NCBI RefSeq assembly: GCF_025860405.1
Contig: NZ_CP063787.1
Span: 1 to 64,000, forward strand
Reading direction: 5' to 3'
DNA length: 64,000 nucleotides
Source of the DNA: Tolypothrix sp. PCC 7712
GTDB taxonomy: Bacteria > Cyanobacteriota > Cyanobacteriia > Cyanobacteriales > Nostocaceae
The notes beneath the pieces are model-generated. The model searched no databases. It had not been told where the DNA came from and saw nothing but the letters and a program-made list of their open reading frames with translations. Position 1 is the first letter of the stretch, and the number at the start of each line of letters is the position of its first letter. A program made the position numbers and the translations under genes. Shown piece by piece: positions 19,301 through 27,350 of the stretch.

Positions 19301-19434
19301 GGTGGCGTTGGCAATTTTACAGTAGGAGATACTCTGTCCTTGTGTTCCCTTGTTCTCGACTCAGTAGCAACGACGGGAAACGTTAGAAGCAGCATCAAAG
19401 TACTAAGAGTAAAGCATTTGAGACGATAGTACAT
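16390..19434 (-). CDS. Secreted TPR-CHAT protein
   Basis: An intact 1014-residue counterpart of the split gene upstream. It has an N-terminal signal peptide (LSTLMLLLTFPVVATES) and TPR-type repeats from about residue 100 to 480 (YDKALEIIKTTL, GKYSQALDTYEQAAEVG, GNYAQALEAYEKSL). A charged linker follows, then a C-terminal CHAT domain with His in ILHIATHGQF and Cys in LVVLSACQTALG, then AKAVMASLWLVDD and the usual end YYWAPFILIGNG. CHAT enzymes are caspase-related cysteine proteases, and TPRs likely bind the partner or substrate. A long hairpin lies in the upstream leader. Confidence 0.92.
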   Translation of the reverse strand: MYYRLKCFTLSTLMLLLTFPVVATESRTREHKDRVSPTVKLPTPPKNKQNHLQLHPVASQQFHSARFQIAGIFNEDSERAELRQKVEKDLQLLYQTLKMQREKGDRIGEADTLNKIGSIYFLTEEYTKALEFHQQAWVLYEKLGYKSRIAETLGYIGDAYFKIGKYQKVEELFRQKLQSLRKAGDGKGENFLMAVMRKHIKKMWGLAAGCGVARDSEIEERLRTGKISWQEILDISKLNLFIAKELGSPKFNECFGTHMILHGVGWSYRNLGQYSQALDFLRQAIEMSRTYGDRHNELFFSIDLGFVYSELGQYDKALEIIKTTLVLAEKDEFCRCMGLSKLGLVYKEMGQYDKALPVLQEALSMGGDVEKANIFNYIGDIYLKTGKYSQALDTYEQAAEVGVITGEYDVQGFTFNNIGLVHTEMGNYAQALEAYEKSLSLFRQINNHPGVKEVLINIGALLEKQKRPEVAIVFYKEAVNITEEIRQGLRELTHKEQEAYTNKVVGNYRRLADLLLSQGRILEAQQVLELLKIQEIRDFSKDTNTRGENQKIGLSSEEQKLIDKYGSLIAFGQKIYDCKKTNCSQLNELNAQLETLNRQYNQATDSFIVAIRERKGKDDAFFDPRRLSYAQKIVEAQPNTVLIYPFVLPEKIWILWISAGGVVKSVEVPNTGQLQLGKTVLRFRQLIDNQFSDIGEVQATGKQLYDLLIKPVEEELKANKVQNLVFALDSVTRYIPMSALYDGKKYLVENYNISTVLSAELTDTSDRLPIGTQNNPVLALGLSNAVAGFPPLPNVPTELQAIVKTNSKNSKGIFPGLEFLNQDFNRTALRDRLNGRKILHIATHGQFVPNNFLASFILLGTGEKFTVDDVRNLPNLGDVHLVVLSACQTALGDAMQDGVEISSISYYFLNRGAKAVMASLWLVDDQSTSELMKNFYSNLAKGTTEKPITKAEALRQAQLSLLHSKDSNKRNLADPRGGIVPQPKPGVTPRTNQIERNFSHPYYWAPFILIGNGL

Positions 19435-19471
19435 GAAAGTAGCTCCTCCAGCGATTGTCAGCGCAGATAAC

Positions 19472-19513
19472 TTGCATAACCTCTATATCTCTCACGACAT
19501 AGAGGTTATGCAA
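19472..19513. promoter_or_regulatory. 15-bp perfect hairpin upstream of TPR-CHAT gene
   Basis: TTGCATAACCTCTAT, a 12-nt loop, then ATAGAGGTTATGCAA: a perfect 15-bp stem. It starts 38 bp upstream of the start codon of the minus-strand CHAT gene. It could be a leader structure, a protein-binding site or a terminator of upstream transcription; no T-run follows on either strand. Confidence 0.5.
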
Positions 19514-19838
19514 ATTTAAGAGCCTTTTCAACTAACTCATCTTCCACATGAGATTTTCGTACCAATTCCAAAAAGTTTATACACAGGAATCTCTTGAGCC
19601 ACAACTGGGCAAGGAAGTTATGCGGTCGCACCTAGCTAGAACTCAGATAAATCCAGCGTCTTGCTAATAAGAAATTCTATTGCTTACTTTTTCTTCTTAA
19701 AAACGCCCTTTTTCATAAGTGATTTCATCATTATTAATTGAGTGGCATTGAGAAAAATCTATATTTTGGCGAGCGCACAGTTTGAGTCAGTGGCAGAGGA
19801 GGCTGGTGAAATTCTGGATGTTCCAGAAAGTTGATAAC

Positions 19839-20017
19839 GGGACTTAGGCAAAAAACACCGATGAAATAGCCTCAAACGTATAGCCCAAAAGGCTTTAACA
19901 TCGTTTTGATTGGTTTGTTGGTATATCAGGGTTTCAAATGTTATTGGGTATTTGGTGTATTTCCCTTAGCCTGCAAAGGTTTGAGGCTTATTTCTTTCTC
20001 AAAAATGTTTAAGTCCC
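19839..20017. mobile_element. MITE-like non-coding element
   Basis: A 179-bp non-coding segment starting GGGACTTAGGCAAAAAA and ending TTTAAGTCCC, with a second inner inverted pair (GCCTCAAAC / GTTTGAGGC-like). It contains no ORF. GGGACTTA-type ends recall terminal repeats of cyanobacterial insertion sequences and their miniature derivatives. No clear target duplication was seen. Confidence 0.5.
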
Positions 20018-20253
20018 AATAAAGCTTTACCTGAGCCGCTTGACAAGAATACGCCTGCAAGCTTTTCCTCATTTTGGGCTAGTGCACGACGTACCTGAAA
20101 CTTGACGGTGCGATCGCTTCTCCTATTGCTCAAGTTTCCTCTCTACGAGACACTACGTGAACGCTTGAAAATTCTGATGAGCAGCGTTAGCGTAGCTTAC
20201 CGTAGGTATCGCTTTCACTTTACAATCAGTTCATTGCTATCAAATTTGATATC

Positions 20254-20808
20254 ATGACTGAGCAAAAGTCCCCACCCAGCGAAATGATTCGCGTGCCTAA
20301 TGCTTTAATTCCAGCAGTACGCCGACTATCAAAACTACACAGGCAAGGGCATACAATTGCCTTGGTGCAAGCCTTAGAGGAATTAATAGGAGAATTTGAT
20401 AGCAAAAATGATATCGATATAACAGCAGGTAGTAAATCAGTTAAACAGCTAGAGAAGCAGCTGCTGAAACTGGAATCTCATCTTGCAGATCAAGGCTCCT
20501 CGGTAGAAACAAAACTTGAAACGATTACCAAGAAGCTAGAGCAAATCGAACGGGCGATGGCCTCTCTTCGATACAACAACTCTCGACCTCGCTCACATGC
20601 ATACTCACACCAGCAACCCCAAGTTGAATTACAACCCAGGACAAACGAAAATCTTGCCCCAAGACTCGGTGTTAGCCCTCAAAGCTTGATTGCAGAAAGA
20701 GAAAAACTCAGCACCAAAGAATTTTTGAGTTGGTCACGGAACCGCGACCCAATGAGTACAGCTTGGGAATGGAATGCTCTTGACGGACTATACCACCCCC
20801 AACGGTAG
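20254..20808 (+). CDS. Coiled-coil protein with RHH-like N terminus, hypothetical
   Basis: 184 residues. The N terminus (MIRVPNALIPAVRRLSKLHRQGHTIALVQALEELI) has the strand-then-two-helices look of a ribbon-helix-helix DNA-binding module. A coiled coil follows (KQLEKQLLKLESHLADQ, VETKLETITKKLEQIERAM), then a polar tail ending SRNRDPMSTAWEWNALDGLYHPQR. It lies beside a tyrosine recombinase, and a similar protein stands on the recombinase's other side, suggesting a partition, regulatory or recombination-accessory role. The 130 bp after the stop read in another frame as plausible protein (SSDFWWQHSNHTRGDHLKL), so the original C terminus may have been longer. Confidence 0.65.
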   Translation: MTEQKSPPSEMIRVPNALIPAVRRLSKLHRQGHTIALVQALEELIGEFDSKNDIDITAGSKSVKQLEKQLLKLESHLADQGSSVETKLETITKKLEQIERAMASLRYNNSRPRSHAYSHQQPQVELQPRTNENLAPRLGVSPQSLIAEREKLSTKEFLSWSRNRDPMSTAWEWNALDGLYHPQR

Positions 20809-20976
20809 ACTCATCTGATTTTTGGTGGCAACATAGCAATCATACTCGTGGCGATCACTTGAAACTTCCTGCACCACCGCTACCAACAACCCCAACAGCA
20901 AATACAAAACAATAGCCTAAAAGCGGCCAGGATATAGTTCAAATTTTATTCTGGAGTTCGCACAAAAAAAATTTAC

Positions 20977-22056
20977 CTAATGTTTGCTTTTTTTACGCAG
21001 TGCGTGAGAAGTCCCAACACGCCCAACATGGTGAATGTACTTTGCAGTTGTCGCCGGGGAAGCATGGCCCAAATCTGCTTGCAAGTCAAAATCAGAAGCT
21101 CCATTTTTCTTAGCCAGCGTCGCGTGAGTGTGGCGCAGAAAGTGGGCGCTGAACTTAATTCCCGCACAAGTAGAAATTTCCTCCATCATCAGTCGCAACC
21201 CGCGATCGCTTAAAGGTTTACCCCTATCCCGCCGACTGGGACTGGGAAACACCGGCTGATCGTTGCCAGCATCCCCACGATAATCCAGTAGCACCGCACT
21301 CGTCTCCGGATCGAGACTAATGGTTCTAGTTTTATTTCGTTTCCCCGTCACAGTTAACAATAAACAATCCCCATCCTCCCGAAACTGCCGCCAAAATAAC
21401 CCCGGCGTAATTACGCGCTTACCATAATCAGAAGTTTGCCGCGCAATTTCTCCCGCCCTCACCCCACTGTAAAACATGAGAGTAAACAGCAGCCAATGCA
21501 TCTTATTAGTATTGTGTTGCAAGTCTACTGCCATCGCCGCTTTTTCCAACTTAGCAATCTCGCGTTCCGAGAGAATCCGCTCTGCGAGCTTATCGTCCCA
21601 CTGTATGCTTAAGTCCTTGCCCAAGTCGATAGCAAAATAACCAATAGAAGCTCTAGTACCCCATTCCCACAAACTTTTAATCGCTGCCGTGTACTTAGCC
21701 GCAGTATTTTTACTAATTCCATAAGTATTTTTCTTTCCCCGTACTGGCTTTTCATCCTTGAGCCAAGCCAGATAAGCGTGTAGATGGAATAACGTTACCA
21801 TCCTCAAATCAGATATCCCAAACCGCGACTGCATATAATCGATAAGCTCATAACCAATTTGCCGATATGCCCGTCGCGTTTGGTCGCTTTTGATAGTGAC
21901 AGAATGCACCCATAGCTCAATTAGCTGTTGTGTCGAATTAATTTTTTGGCGGTTGGGGAAATAATAATCCACAAGCGCAACACGAGCTTCATCAAGCGGT
22001 AGAGTCACCACCTCCACAGCAAGTGATTCCACGCTTTTGACAGGTAAATTTTCCAT
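20977..22056 (-). CDS. Tyrosine recombinase/integrase
   Basis: XerC/D-type site-specific recombinase of about 359 residues. I use the ATG giving MENLPVKSVES, which has a GAGGAA ribosome-binding sequence about 10 nt upstream; an upstream frame extension looks non-coding. A SAM-like N-terminal DNA-binding domain (QLIELWVHSVTIKSDQTRRAYRQIGYELIDYM) is followed by the catalytic domain: Arg in MFYSGVRAGEIA, HFLRHTHATLA (H-x-x-R), the second His in LGHASPATTAKY, and the nucleophile Tyr in TTAKYIHH. It is divergent from the downstream coiled-coil gene. It may serve an integrative element or plasmid; no attachment site was recognised. Confidence 0.9.
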   Translation of the reverse strand: MENLPVKSVESLAVEVVTLPLDEARVALVDYYFPNRQKINSTQQLIELWVHSVTIKSDQTRRAYRQIGYELIDYMQSRFGISDLRMVTLFHLHAYLAWLKDEKPVRGKKNTYGISKNTAAKYTAAIKSLWEWGTRASIGYFAIDLGKDLSIQWDDKLAERILSEREIAKLEKAAMAVDLQHNTNKMHWLLFTLMFYSGVRAGEIARQTSDYGKRVITPGLFWRQFREDGDCLLLTVTGKRNKTRTISLDPETSAVLLDYRGDAGNDQPVFPSPSRRDRGKPLSDRGLRLMMEEISTCAGIKFSAHFLRHTHATLAKKNGASDFDLQADLGHASPATTAKYIHHVGRVGTSHALRKKSKH

Positions 22057-22334
22057 AATAAAATTCCTCAACCCCCACTGATAATTATGATGCCGAGAAT
22101 CACAATTCCCGGTATCTTTATGATAATTCTTTCCCAGACACCACATAAATATCATCGAAAATAATCTATATCGTATATACGTGGATATCCTGTATGCGAT
22201 GATGGTAGTGGGGAAAGTTGGGGAAGTAGGAGGAGATAGGGAGGTAGGGGGAGTGAGTAAATATTAGAACTCGAAGCAAATGGTTAAAGAACTGATTAGA
22301 AATCACTTCTCCACAACAAAAGCGCGAGGGACTG

Positions 22335-22841
22335 GTGGAATATCCGCAGATAAATATAAAACTTCTGTCTGAAGAAGACCGGGAGTTGGTGAAGCAGGCC
22401 AAGCAGCGTGCTGAGGAGTTGCGCTTAACTTTTAAAGAGTTTGTGCTGAATTGTATTAAACAAGCACTTGTGGAAGAGAGTGCGGATGGTGTAAGTGCAA
22501 CTGCTGCCGAAATTGAAGCTTTGAAAGCTCAAATCGCCGCCCTGGAAGAGAAGGTGAATATTCCTTCTGCGACCAAAACGGAAGTACATACCCTCCAAGA
22601 GCGGTTAAATCAATTGCGGGTGGGGATTTCAAATGAAATTAAGAAGGATAGGGAGCAACTTGCTTCTTTAACGTTGGCGATCTCCCGACTTGAAAGCCAA
22701 ATTGAACAGCTAATACCTTCCTTAAATCTTCAGGTGGATGGCGAAAGTAATGCTGATAGTGATAACGACTGGCTTTTTGGGGAAGGCTCCGGTGGTGTGG
22801 GAGGAGAAGATGTTGAGGATACCCAAACTGATGGAGCATGA
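22335..22841 (+). CDS. Small coiled-coil protein, hypothetical
   Basis: 168 residues. A short N-terminal segment (YPQINIKLLSEEDRELVKQAKQRAEELRLTFKEFVLNCIKQAL) resembles a ribbon-helix-helix fold. Then come long coiled-coil helices (AAEIEALKAQIAALEEKV, TEVHTLQERLNQL, REQLASLTLAISRLESQIEQL) and an acidic Gly-rich tail. It is arranged divergently from the recombinase and has the same architecture as the coiled-coil gene on the recombinase's other side. Probably a DNA-binding partner of the recombinase module; no specific function can be assigned. Confidence 0.65.
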   Translation: MEYPQINIKLLSEEDRELVKQAKQRAEELRLTFKEFVLNCIKQALVEESADGVSATAAEIEALKAQIAALEEKVNIPSATKTEVHTLQERLNQLRVGISNEIKKDREQLASLTLAISRLESQIEQLIPSLNLQVDGESNADSDNDWLFGEGSGGVGGEDVEDTQTDGA

Positions 22842-22998
22842 TGGGAGAAAGCTGTGTTTCAACTGGTATTTGGGCGAGGGGAAGTTACCAGAGACGAAAG
22901 CGGGGTTGTACGAGCAGTTTGTGGGGGATTCAGGATATTTACATCTACAAACAAATCCCCCAAAGGCACCCAATGGTCTATTCCCCATAACGGCATAA
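22831..22998 (+). CDS. Possible small ORF, 55 aa
   Basis: Begins inside the last codons of the coiled-coil gene in another frame and reads MEHDGRKLCFNWYLGEGK, then LPETKAGLYEQFVGDSGYLHLQTNPP. The composition looks protein-like and the overlap resembles translational coupling. I recognise no family, and it may be a remnant of a larger gene or chance. Confidence 0.3.
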   Translation: MEHDGRKLCFNWYLGEGKLPETKAGLYEQFVGDSGYLHLQTNPPKAPNGLFPITA

Positions 22999-23076
22999 CA
23001 CCGTGTAAACTTTGAATGCTGTCGTGGATGCGCGATCACACTTGTTGCACCAAGTCATCAACTGGATTTGTTGCCC

Positions 23077-23979
23077 TTAATTGGACTTTTTTTTTAGATT
23101 TTTGAATACTGGGGTATGTTCCTCTGGGATTCCTTGCAGGGCGATCACATCACAGCCACCGTTATAAGCATCCTCATACGACCAACCAGCCCCCAGTTCA
23201 TCATAAAAACCAACTGCAAACTTAATCGCTGCATCATCTCCTATCTTACTATTCATGCCGACTACATAATTGATATGTTGGGCGATCGCCGAAGCTTGAA
23301 TCTCCGAATAGCAAGCGTTGAGAACAACACATTCCAGTCCTCGCGTAGCAAATCGTTTGAATAAATTTGCTAAAGCTTCAGTTGGGACAAGTTGCGCTAA
23401 CCCTGCATCATTTTCCAGAAATAATCCATCATCTCCTGAACCATGCCCGCAAAAGTGAACAATCTCTGGGTTTAAATCTAACAAGGCACGACGTAAATCA
23501 TCAGGACGAACCGCCCAGCGTTGCTGCAAAGTAAATTTTTCTCTATGCTGCGACCTTCGCAAACCCTCATCAATTTCTCGCATCTGTTTGTCTAAGCGCA
23601 ATCTCGCTTCGTTGGTGGGGCTGGAGGCTAGCACTAAAATGGTTTTGCGCGAACTACTTTGAGGATTTTCCCGTTGTACCAAGTTCTGAAACTCTTCAAA
23701 GAGGATAGAGCGAACAATTTCTCGAATATCTGTGGTGTTAGAACCGTGAATTACAGCACGAGCAACTTCTCGAATCGCTTGTGCATCAAGTCCTTGGTAA
23801 GTGCGATCGCCAATATGAATATCTTGTCCCTGTCCGATATTAACGTTGTACTTACCTACTTGCAGATTTTGGCTACCACCACTGTTTAACCACTGACGCA
23901 AAGCTTCAATATCGGCATCAGTTTGATTTCCGTTAAGGATGCGTTGAATAATGTCGTTGAGGTTACTGGGGTTCGCCAT
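23077..23979 (-). CDS. CHAT protease with effector-associated N-terminal module
   Basis: 300 residues. Residues 1-40 form a helical module (DIIQRILNGNQTDADIEALRQWL), followed by the strand motif GKYNVNIGQGQDIHIGD (42-58). After a linker, residues about 110-290 are a CHAT domain with His in IVHFCGHGSGDDG and Cys in VVLNACYSEIQ, then GMNSKIGDDAAIKFAVGFYDEL, the pattern of short CHAT effectors. CHAT enzymes are cysteine proteases of the caspase clan. The N-terminal module is shared with the NACHT remnant, FGE-like, GUN4 and WD40 proteins nearby, suggesting recruitment through a common adaptor surface. Confidence 0.88.
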   Translation of the reverse strand: MANPSNLNDIIQRILNGNQTDADIEALRQWLNSGGSQNLQVGKYNVNIGQGQDIHIGDRTYQGLDAQAIREVARAVIHGSNTTDIREIVRSILFEEFQNLVQRENPQSSSRKTILVLASSPTNEARLRLDKQMREIDEGLRRSQHREKFTLQQRWAVRPDDLRRALLDLNPEIVHFCGHGSGDDGLFLENDAGLAQLVPTEALANLFKRFATRGLECVVLNACYSEIQASAIAQHINYVVGMNSKIGDDAAIKFAVGFYDELGAGWSYEDAYNGGCDVIALQGIPEEHTPVFKNLKKKSN

Positions 23980-24065
23980 TTATCATAGTTTTTTAGTTTT
24001 ATTTTAGACGATAAAACAGTGAATTTACTTATCCATACTCGCCTTGTTCAATTTTTGTAAATCAG

Positions 24066-24485
24066 CTAGGTAAATAAACTGGCATCTACATGAAAATAGT
24101 CCGCAAGCGCTTCTGCTTGAATTTTACTAATGGTGCGATCGCCATTGACAATTTGCAAGGCGACTTCCAATGAACCAATTACCTCAGCTAATGCTTCGGG
24201 AGTCATATCGCGTGCGTCCATCAGATGCATTAACATCGAATTGGGTGTACCTTGAGGAATTGGGTAATGAGTTTCTTCAAACTTCTCAATTAATGTCACC
24301 AACAGTTCCAACAGCATCTCTTCTTCTGGTGTACGATTGGGGCGATGCTCTAAGTTTTGGGCAAGTGCGATCGCTTGTTCGTTTTCTTCTTCTGTAGTAA
24401 TTATTTTTGGCTGATACTCGGCTAGCAATTTACCGTAAGATTCAGGATTAAAAGTACGGGTCATTTTTCCATTTATCCTTATCAT
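24066..24485 (-). CDS. higA: HigA-like antitoxin
   Basis: 139 residues with an acidic N-terminal region and a C-terminal XRE-type helix-turn-helix (SMLMHLMDARDMTPEALAEVIGSLEVALQIVNGDRTISKIQAEALADYFHVD). In HigBA modules the antitoxin follows the toxin and represses the pair. The start overlaps the toxin's 3' end; the downstream ATG giving MTRTFNPESYG (nt 24464) is an equally likely start and shortens the overlap to 17 nt. Confidence 0.8.
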   Translation of the reverse strand: MIRINGKMTRTFNPESYGKLLAEYQPKIITTEEENEQAIALAQNLEHRPNRTPEEEMLLELLVTLIEKFEETHYPIPQGTPNSMLMHLMDARDMTPEALAEVIGSLEVALQIVNGDRTISKIQAEALADYFHVDASLFT

Positions 24486-24747
24486 ATTCGGCGTGAGTTA
24501 GGACATATTTAATATAGATTCTTTGAGCTTCGTAAACAATATCAACAATTAAGCGGTAGTTGTTTCCTTTGATATTAAATACAGTGAAGTTACTGACAGC
24601 TTCTGCTTTTGGATAAATAGCCTGAACTTCAACCAGATTTTTCCATTCCGCTTTAGTTGCCACCCTATACCAATCATAAAGTGCATCACAGGCATCTGCG
24701 TGTGCTTCACAAAACTCCCGCAAAATCCTGCGGCTAATAACGTGCAT
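24448..24747 (-). CDS. higB: HigB-like mRNA interferase toxin
   Basis: 99 residues matching the HigB toxin pattern: MHVISRRILREFCEAH at the start, ALYDWYRVATKAEWKNLVEVQAIYPKAE, then FNIKGNNYRLIVDIVYEAQRIYIKYVLTHAEYDK. HigB toxins are RelE-fold RNases that cut translated mRNA. Immediately upstream of and overlapping the antitoxin gene, as in type II modules with toxin first. The frame is complete. Confidence 0.85.
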   Translation of the reverse strand: MHVISRRILREFCEAHADACDALYDWYRVATKAEWKNLVEVQAIYPKAEAVSNFTVFNIKGNNYRLIVDIVYEAQRIYIKYVLTHAEYDKDKWKNDPYF

Positions 24748-24820
24748 TTAAATTTACTCTGATTACGACTATTAGAATTTTCTCCTAAATTGAAGGCTTT
24801 ATAAAGCTTTTAGAACTGGG

Positions 24821-25589
24821 TTATTTTTCCAATGGCATTGCGGCGAAATGTTCTTGTAGCAACCTGTGGATAAAACGATAGCGTCTACCGACTCGCTGTT
24901 CCTGAAGCGCCGAATTCAATTCATCCAAGCCATCCAGCATCGGTAACAACTTGGCATCATCCACCCACTTTGCACCAATATCCTTCCGCACTCCATACAG
25001 GAATTGGATAATCAGCATCTTGTTCTGCCCGTGCAATCAAAGCTTTCGCTAAATCTAACATTGTAGTAGTTTTGCCAGCACCAGGATTACCCAAAATTAG
25101 TAACTTACCTGCGATTTCTTCCTGCTCAAATACATCCAAAATGCTTCGGTCATAAGGAATTGGTTCGCTGGGTTTATCTCCAATTTTGATATCAGAACTC
25201 CAAGGACGTTTTACCTGTTCCGGTTGCGCTTCCTTCCCCAAATTTATCAATACCGCATTGTGCAAAGATTGTTTAAGTCGGGCAACAACTTCACCTTTCA
25301 CCGCTTGCAGCAATAGTTTCTCATTGCGAGGACGTTCGGCTTTTCGCTTTTCTTGCAGAACCAAACGCAACGCTTCTTTGATGACTTCAGCATCTGCACC
25401 TTGGTAAATGCGATCGCCAATGTGAATATCTCTACCTTCAGCGATATTGACAATATTCTTGCCAATCTGAATTTCATTGTCACCATTACCCGCACGCAGT
25501 AAACTCCGTATAGCTTGCCTGTCATCCTCAGTTTCCTGATGGTTAACAATGCGTTCAAAAATAGCCTTTAGGTCGTCATGGTCACTCAT
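24821..25589 (-). pseudogene. Decayed NACHT NTPase with effector-associated module
   Basis: Remnant of an NLR-like NACHT protein. The N terminus is intact: a helical module (IFERIVNHQETEDDRQAIRSLL), the strand motif GKNIVNIAEGRDIHIGD (43-59), then a linker and Walker A (ILGNPGAGKTTTMLDL). Just after ADYPIPV the frame breaks. The sequence picks up in another frame as YGVRKDIGAKWVDDAKLLP with Walker B MLDGLDEL, then jumps from ELNSALQEQ to the C-terminal end RRYRFIHRLLQEHFAAM. At least two internal deletions, one with a frameshift, removed most of the NTPase and all of any sensor repeats. A truncated protein of about 210 residues could still be made. Confidence 0.82.
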
Positions 25590-25768
25590 TGATGTCGTTC
25601 GGGATTGTAGCTACAGCAAAACAGATGCAGGAAAACTGAAAAAATACTGTTTAGAATTAGTATTTATTATGACAAATACTACAATTTTGGTGTTCCTTGA
25701 CCGTATAGTCTCACTGACATCGAAAATTATGGTAGTAAAAATTAGTTGACCAGAGGAGAGCAGACATT

Positions 25769-26305
25769 GTGAGTAGTGTATTTGCAGACATCAAAGTTAT
25801 TGGCGAGTGCGAAGAACCCGAATGGATCGCCGCAAAACTCCAACAAATGCAAGACCCAGAGTTTCAGGTTAGTGTGCTGGAAGATACAAGCCCAACTCGA
25901 AGTGGTGGTAAAGGGATTTTAGAGTTTTTAAACTTAGTTCAAGACCAGCCTTGGATGTACGCTACTCATAAATTTGGTTACATACCTCCCCGCAAACCAG
26001 GTTCAATGGAGCCTCAAATCATCCAACATCCCAGTGCGATCGCTGTTGTCAAAATGTTGGCACAACGCAATGAAAATGTCGCTGTGCAAAAATTTTACCT
26101 GGGATTGGATTTTGAAAACATGGCTATGGGGTGTCGTTTAGCGGAGGGTAATTACATAGCAATACAGGTTCCTGATGAAATAGCAATTGATTGGAAACAG
26201 TGGATTTACAAACCAGATATCGGTGCAATTGTAAATAGGACTGATAATTACGAAACCCTACCTTACAACTATGTTATTTTCCGCGTCAGTCGTTATGAAA
26301 ATTAA
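25769..26305 (+). CDS. Hypothetical protein in conflict locus
   Basis: 178 residues from a GTG start with AGGAGAG about 9 nt upstream. The sequence starts VSSVFADIKVIGECEEPEWIAAKLQQMQDPEF, mixed alpha/beta, with HKFGYIPPRKPGSMEPQ and a C-terminal half containing QKFYLGLDFENMAMGCRLAEGNYIAIQVPDE. No motif I can name. It leads a plus-strand group with the caspase and FGE-like genes, so it may be co-transcribed with them. Confidence 0.7.
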   Translation: MSSVFADIKVIGECEEPEWIAAKLQQMQDPEFQVSVLEDTSPTRSGGKGILEFLNLVQDQPWMYATHKFGYIPPRKPGSMEPQIIQHPSAIAVVKMLAQRNENVAVQKFYLGLDFENMAMGCRLAEGNYIAIQVPDEIAIDWKQWIYKPDIGAIVNRTDNYETLPYNYVIFRVSRYEN

Positions 26306-26365
26306 TTAGCTATCAAATCATCTTGTTTGCAATTGAAGGTGTTATTTTTATGGAGTTAATTCTGA

Positions 26366-27337
26366 ATGAGCGACAATTTAACTAAGTTCACTAATGGTTA
26401 TGCACTCTTAATTGGTGTTGGAGAATCTAAATATGCTCCTTTATCTTTGCCTGTAACTGTCAAAGATACCCAAGCAATTTATGCAGCTTTAATTGACCCA
26501 GAATTATGTGCTTATCCTGATGATAAAGACCATATTCGTGTTTTGAATAATCAAGAAGCGACAAAAACTGCTATTGTCGATGGATTGAATTGGTTAAAAG
26601 AAAAGGCTGCATCTGATAAAAATGCAACTATTTTTATTTACTATTCCGGTCACGGTTGGGTAGATAAAAATACACAAAAATATTATTTACTACAACATGA
26701 TATTAAGCCAACTAAACTTGCAAGTTCTGCATTATCAGCAGAAATTTTTACCAATGCATTGCGAGAAATTCAAGCAGAACGCTTATTAGTTGTGATTGAT
26801 AGTTGTCATGCTGCGGGAATGGCAACTTCTAAAGATGCAGATTTAGAGCTAGAAGAAGAATTTGATGATTTTATTCGAGTTGCTCCATCCAAGGGTTTTA
26901 TTGACGCATTGAAACAAGGTAAAGGGAGAGTAGTCTTTACTTCCTCCAAAGGTGAGCAAAAATCATATCTCAAAGATGATTCATGCAGTATCTACACGTA
27001 TCATTTCCTCGAAGCTTTACAAGGTGCTGGGAATAAATCGGGTGATACAGAGGTGCGAGTTTCTAATATCATGAATCATCTGGGTAAAGCTGTACCTGCA
27101 AGTGCGCGTCAGCTATATAATGTCGAGCAAATTCCTAATTTTGATATGGATGCAGGAGATTTTGTAATAGCTCAATTGCAGGGTGGTAAAGGTTTACCCA
27201 GTAAGGGATGGGATGAAGTGGGATCGGAAGCAACTCAAAAGATTAATAAAATAGCTGATGTCATAAATCAGCATGGTAAGTTTATTACTAATATTAATGA
27301 AGCTCATAGTATTCATATTGGTGATAATTATTCATAG
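26366..27337 (+). CDS. Caspase-like (peptidase C14) protease with C-terminal strand motif
   Basis: 323 residues. Residues 10-260 form a caspase-fold domain: GYALLIGVGESKYAPL at the first strand, catalytic His96 in FIYYSGHGW and catalytic Cys147 in LVVIDSCHAAGM. After a linker (KINKIADVINQH) the last 20 residues are GKFITNINEAHSIHIGDNYS, the same strand motif found at residues 42-60 of the neighbouring effector-associated proteins, here without the helical part. This makes the caspase a likely effector recruited by the motif. The next gene starts 13 nt downstream. Confidence 0.9.
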   Translation: MSDNLTKFTNGYALLIGVGESKYAPLSLPVTVKDTQAIYAALIDPELCAYPDDKDHIRVLNNQEATKTAIVDGLNWLKEKAASDKNATIFIYYSGHGWVDKNTQKYYLLQHDIKPTKLASSALSAEIFTNALREIQAERLLVVIDSCHAAGMATSKDADLELEEEFDDFIRVAPSKGFIDALKQGKGRVVFTSSKGEQKSYLKDDSCSIYTYHFLEALQGAGNKSGDTEVRVSNIMNHLGKAVPASARQLYNVEQIPNFDMDAGDFVIAQLQGGKGLPSKGWDEVGSEATQKINKIADVINQHGKFITNINEAHSIHIGDNYS

Positions 27338-27350
27338 GAGATTATAAAAT

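Larger units (their letters stand above)
19435..20253. other. Long intergenic region
   Basis: About 820 bp without a gene. It holds the 15-bp hairpin and the MITE-like element listed separately. The 20100-20220 part has the GCGATCGC and gagcgcagcgtagcttaccgt-like text common to dispersed cyanobacterial repeats. Nothing else recognised. Confidence 0.5.

Noticed and set aside
22738..22998. 86-aa ORF overlapping the coiled-coil gene
   Set aside because: Its first part only re-reads the coiled-coil gene; only the shorter start at 22831 is kept, as low confidence.
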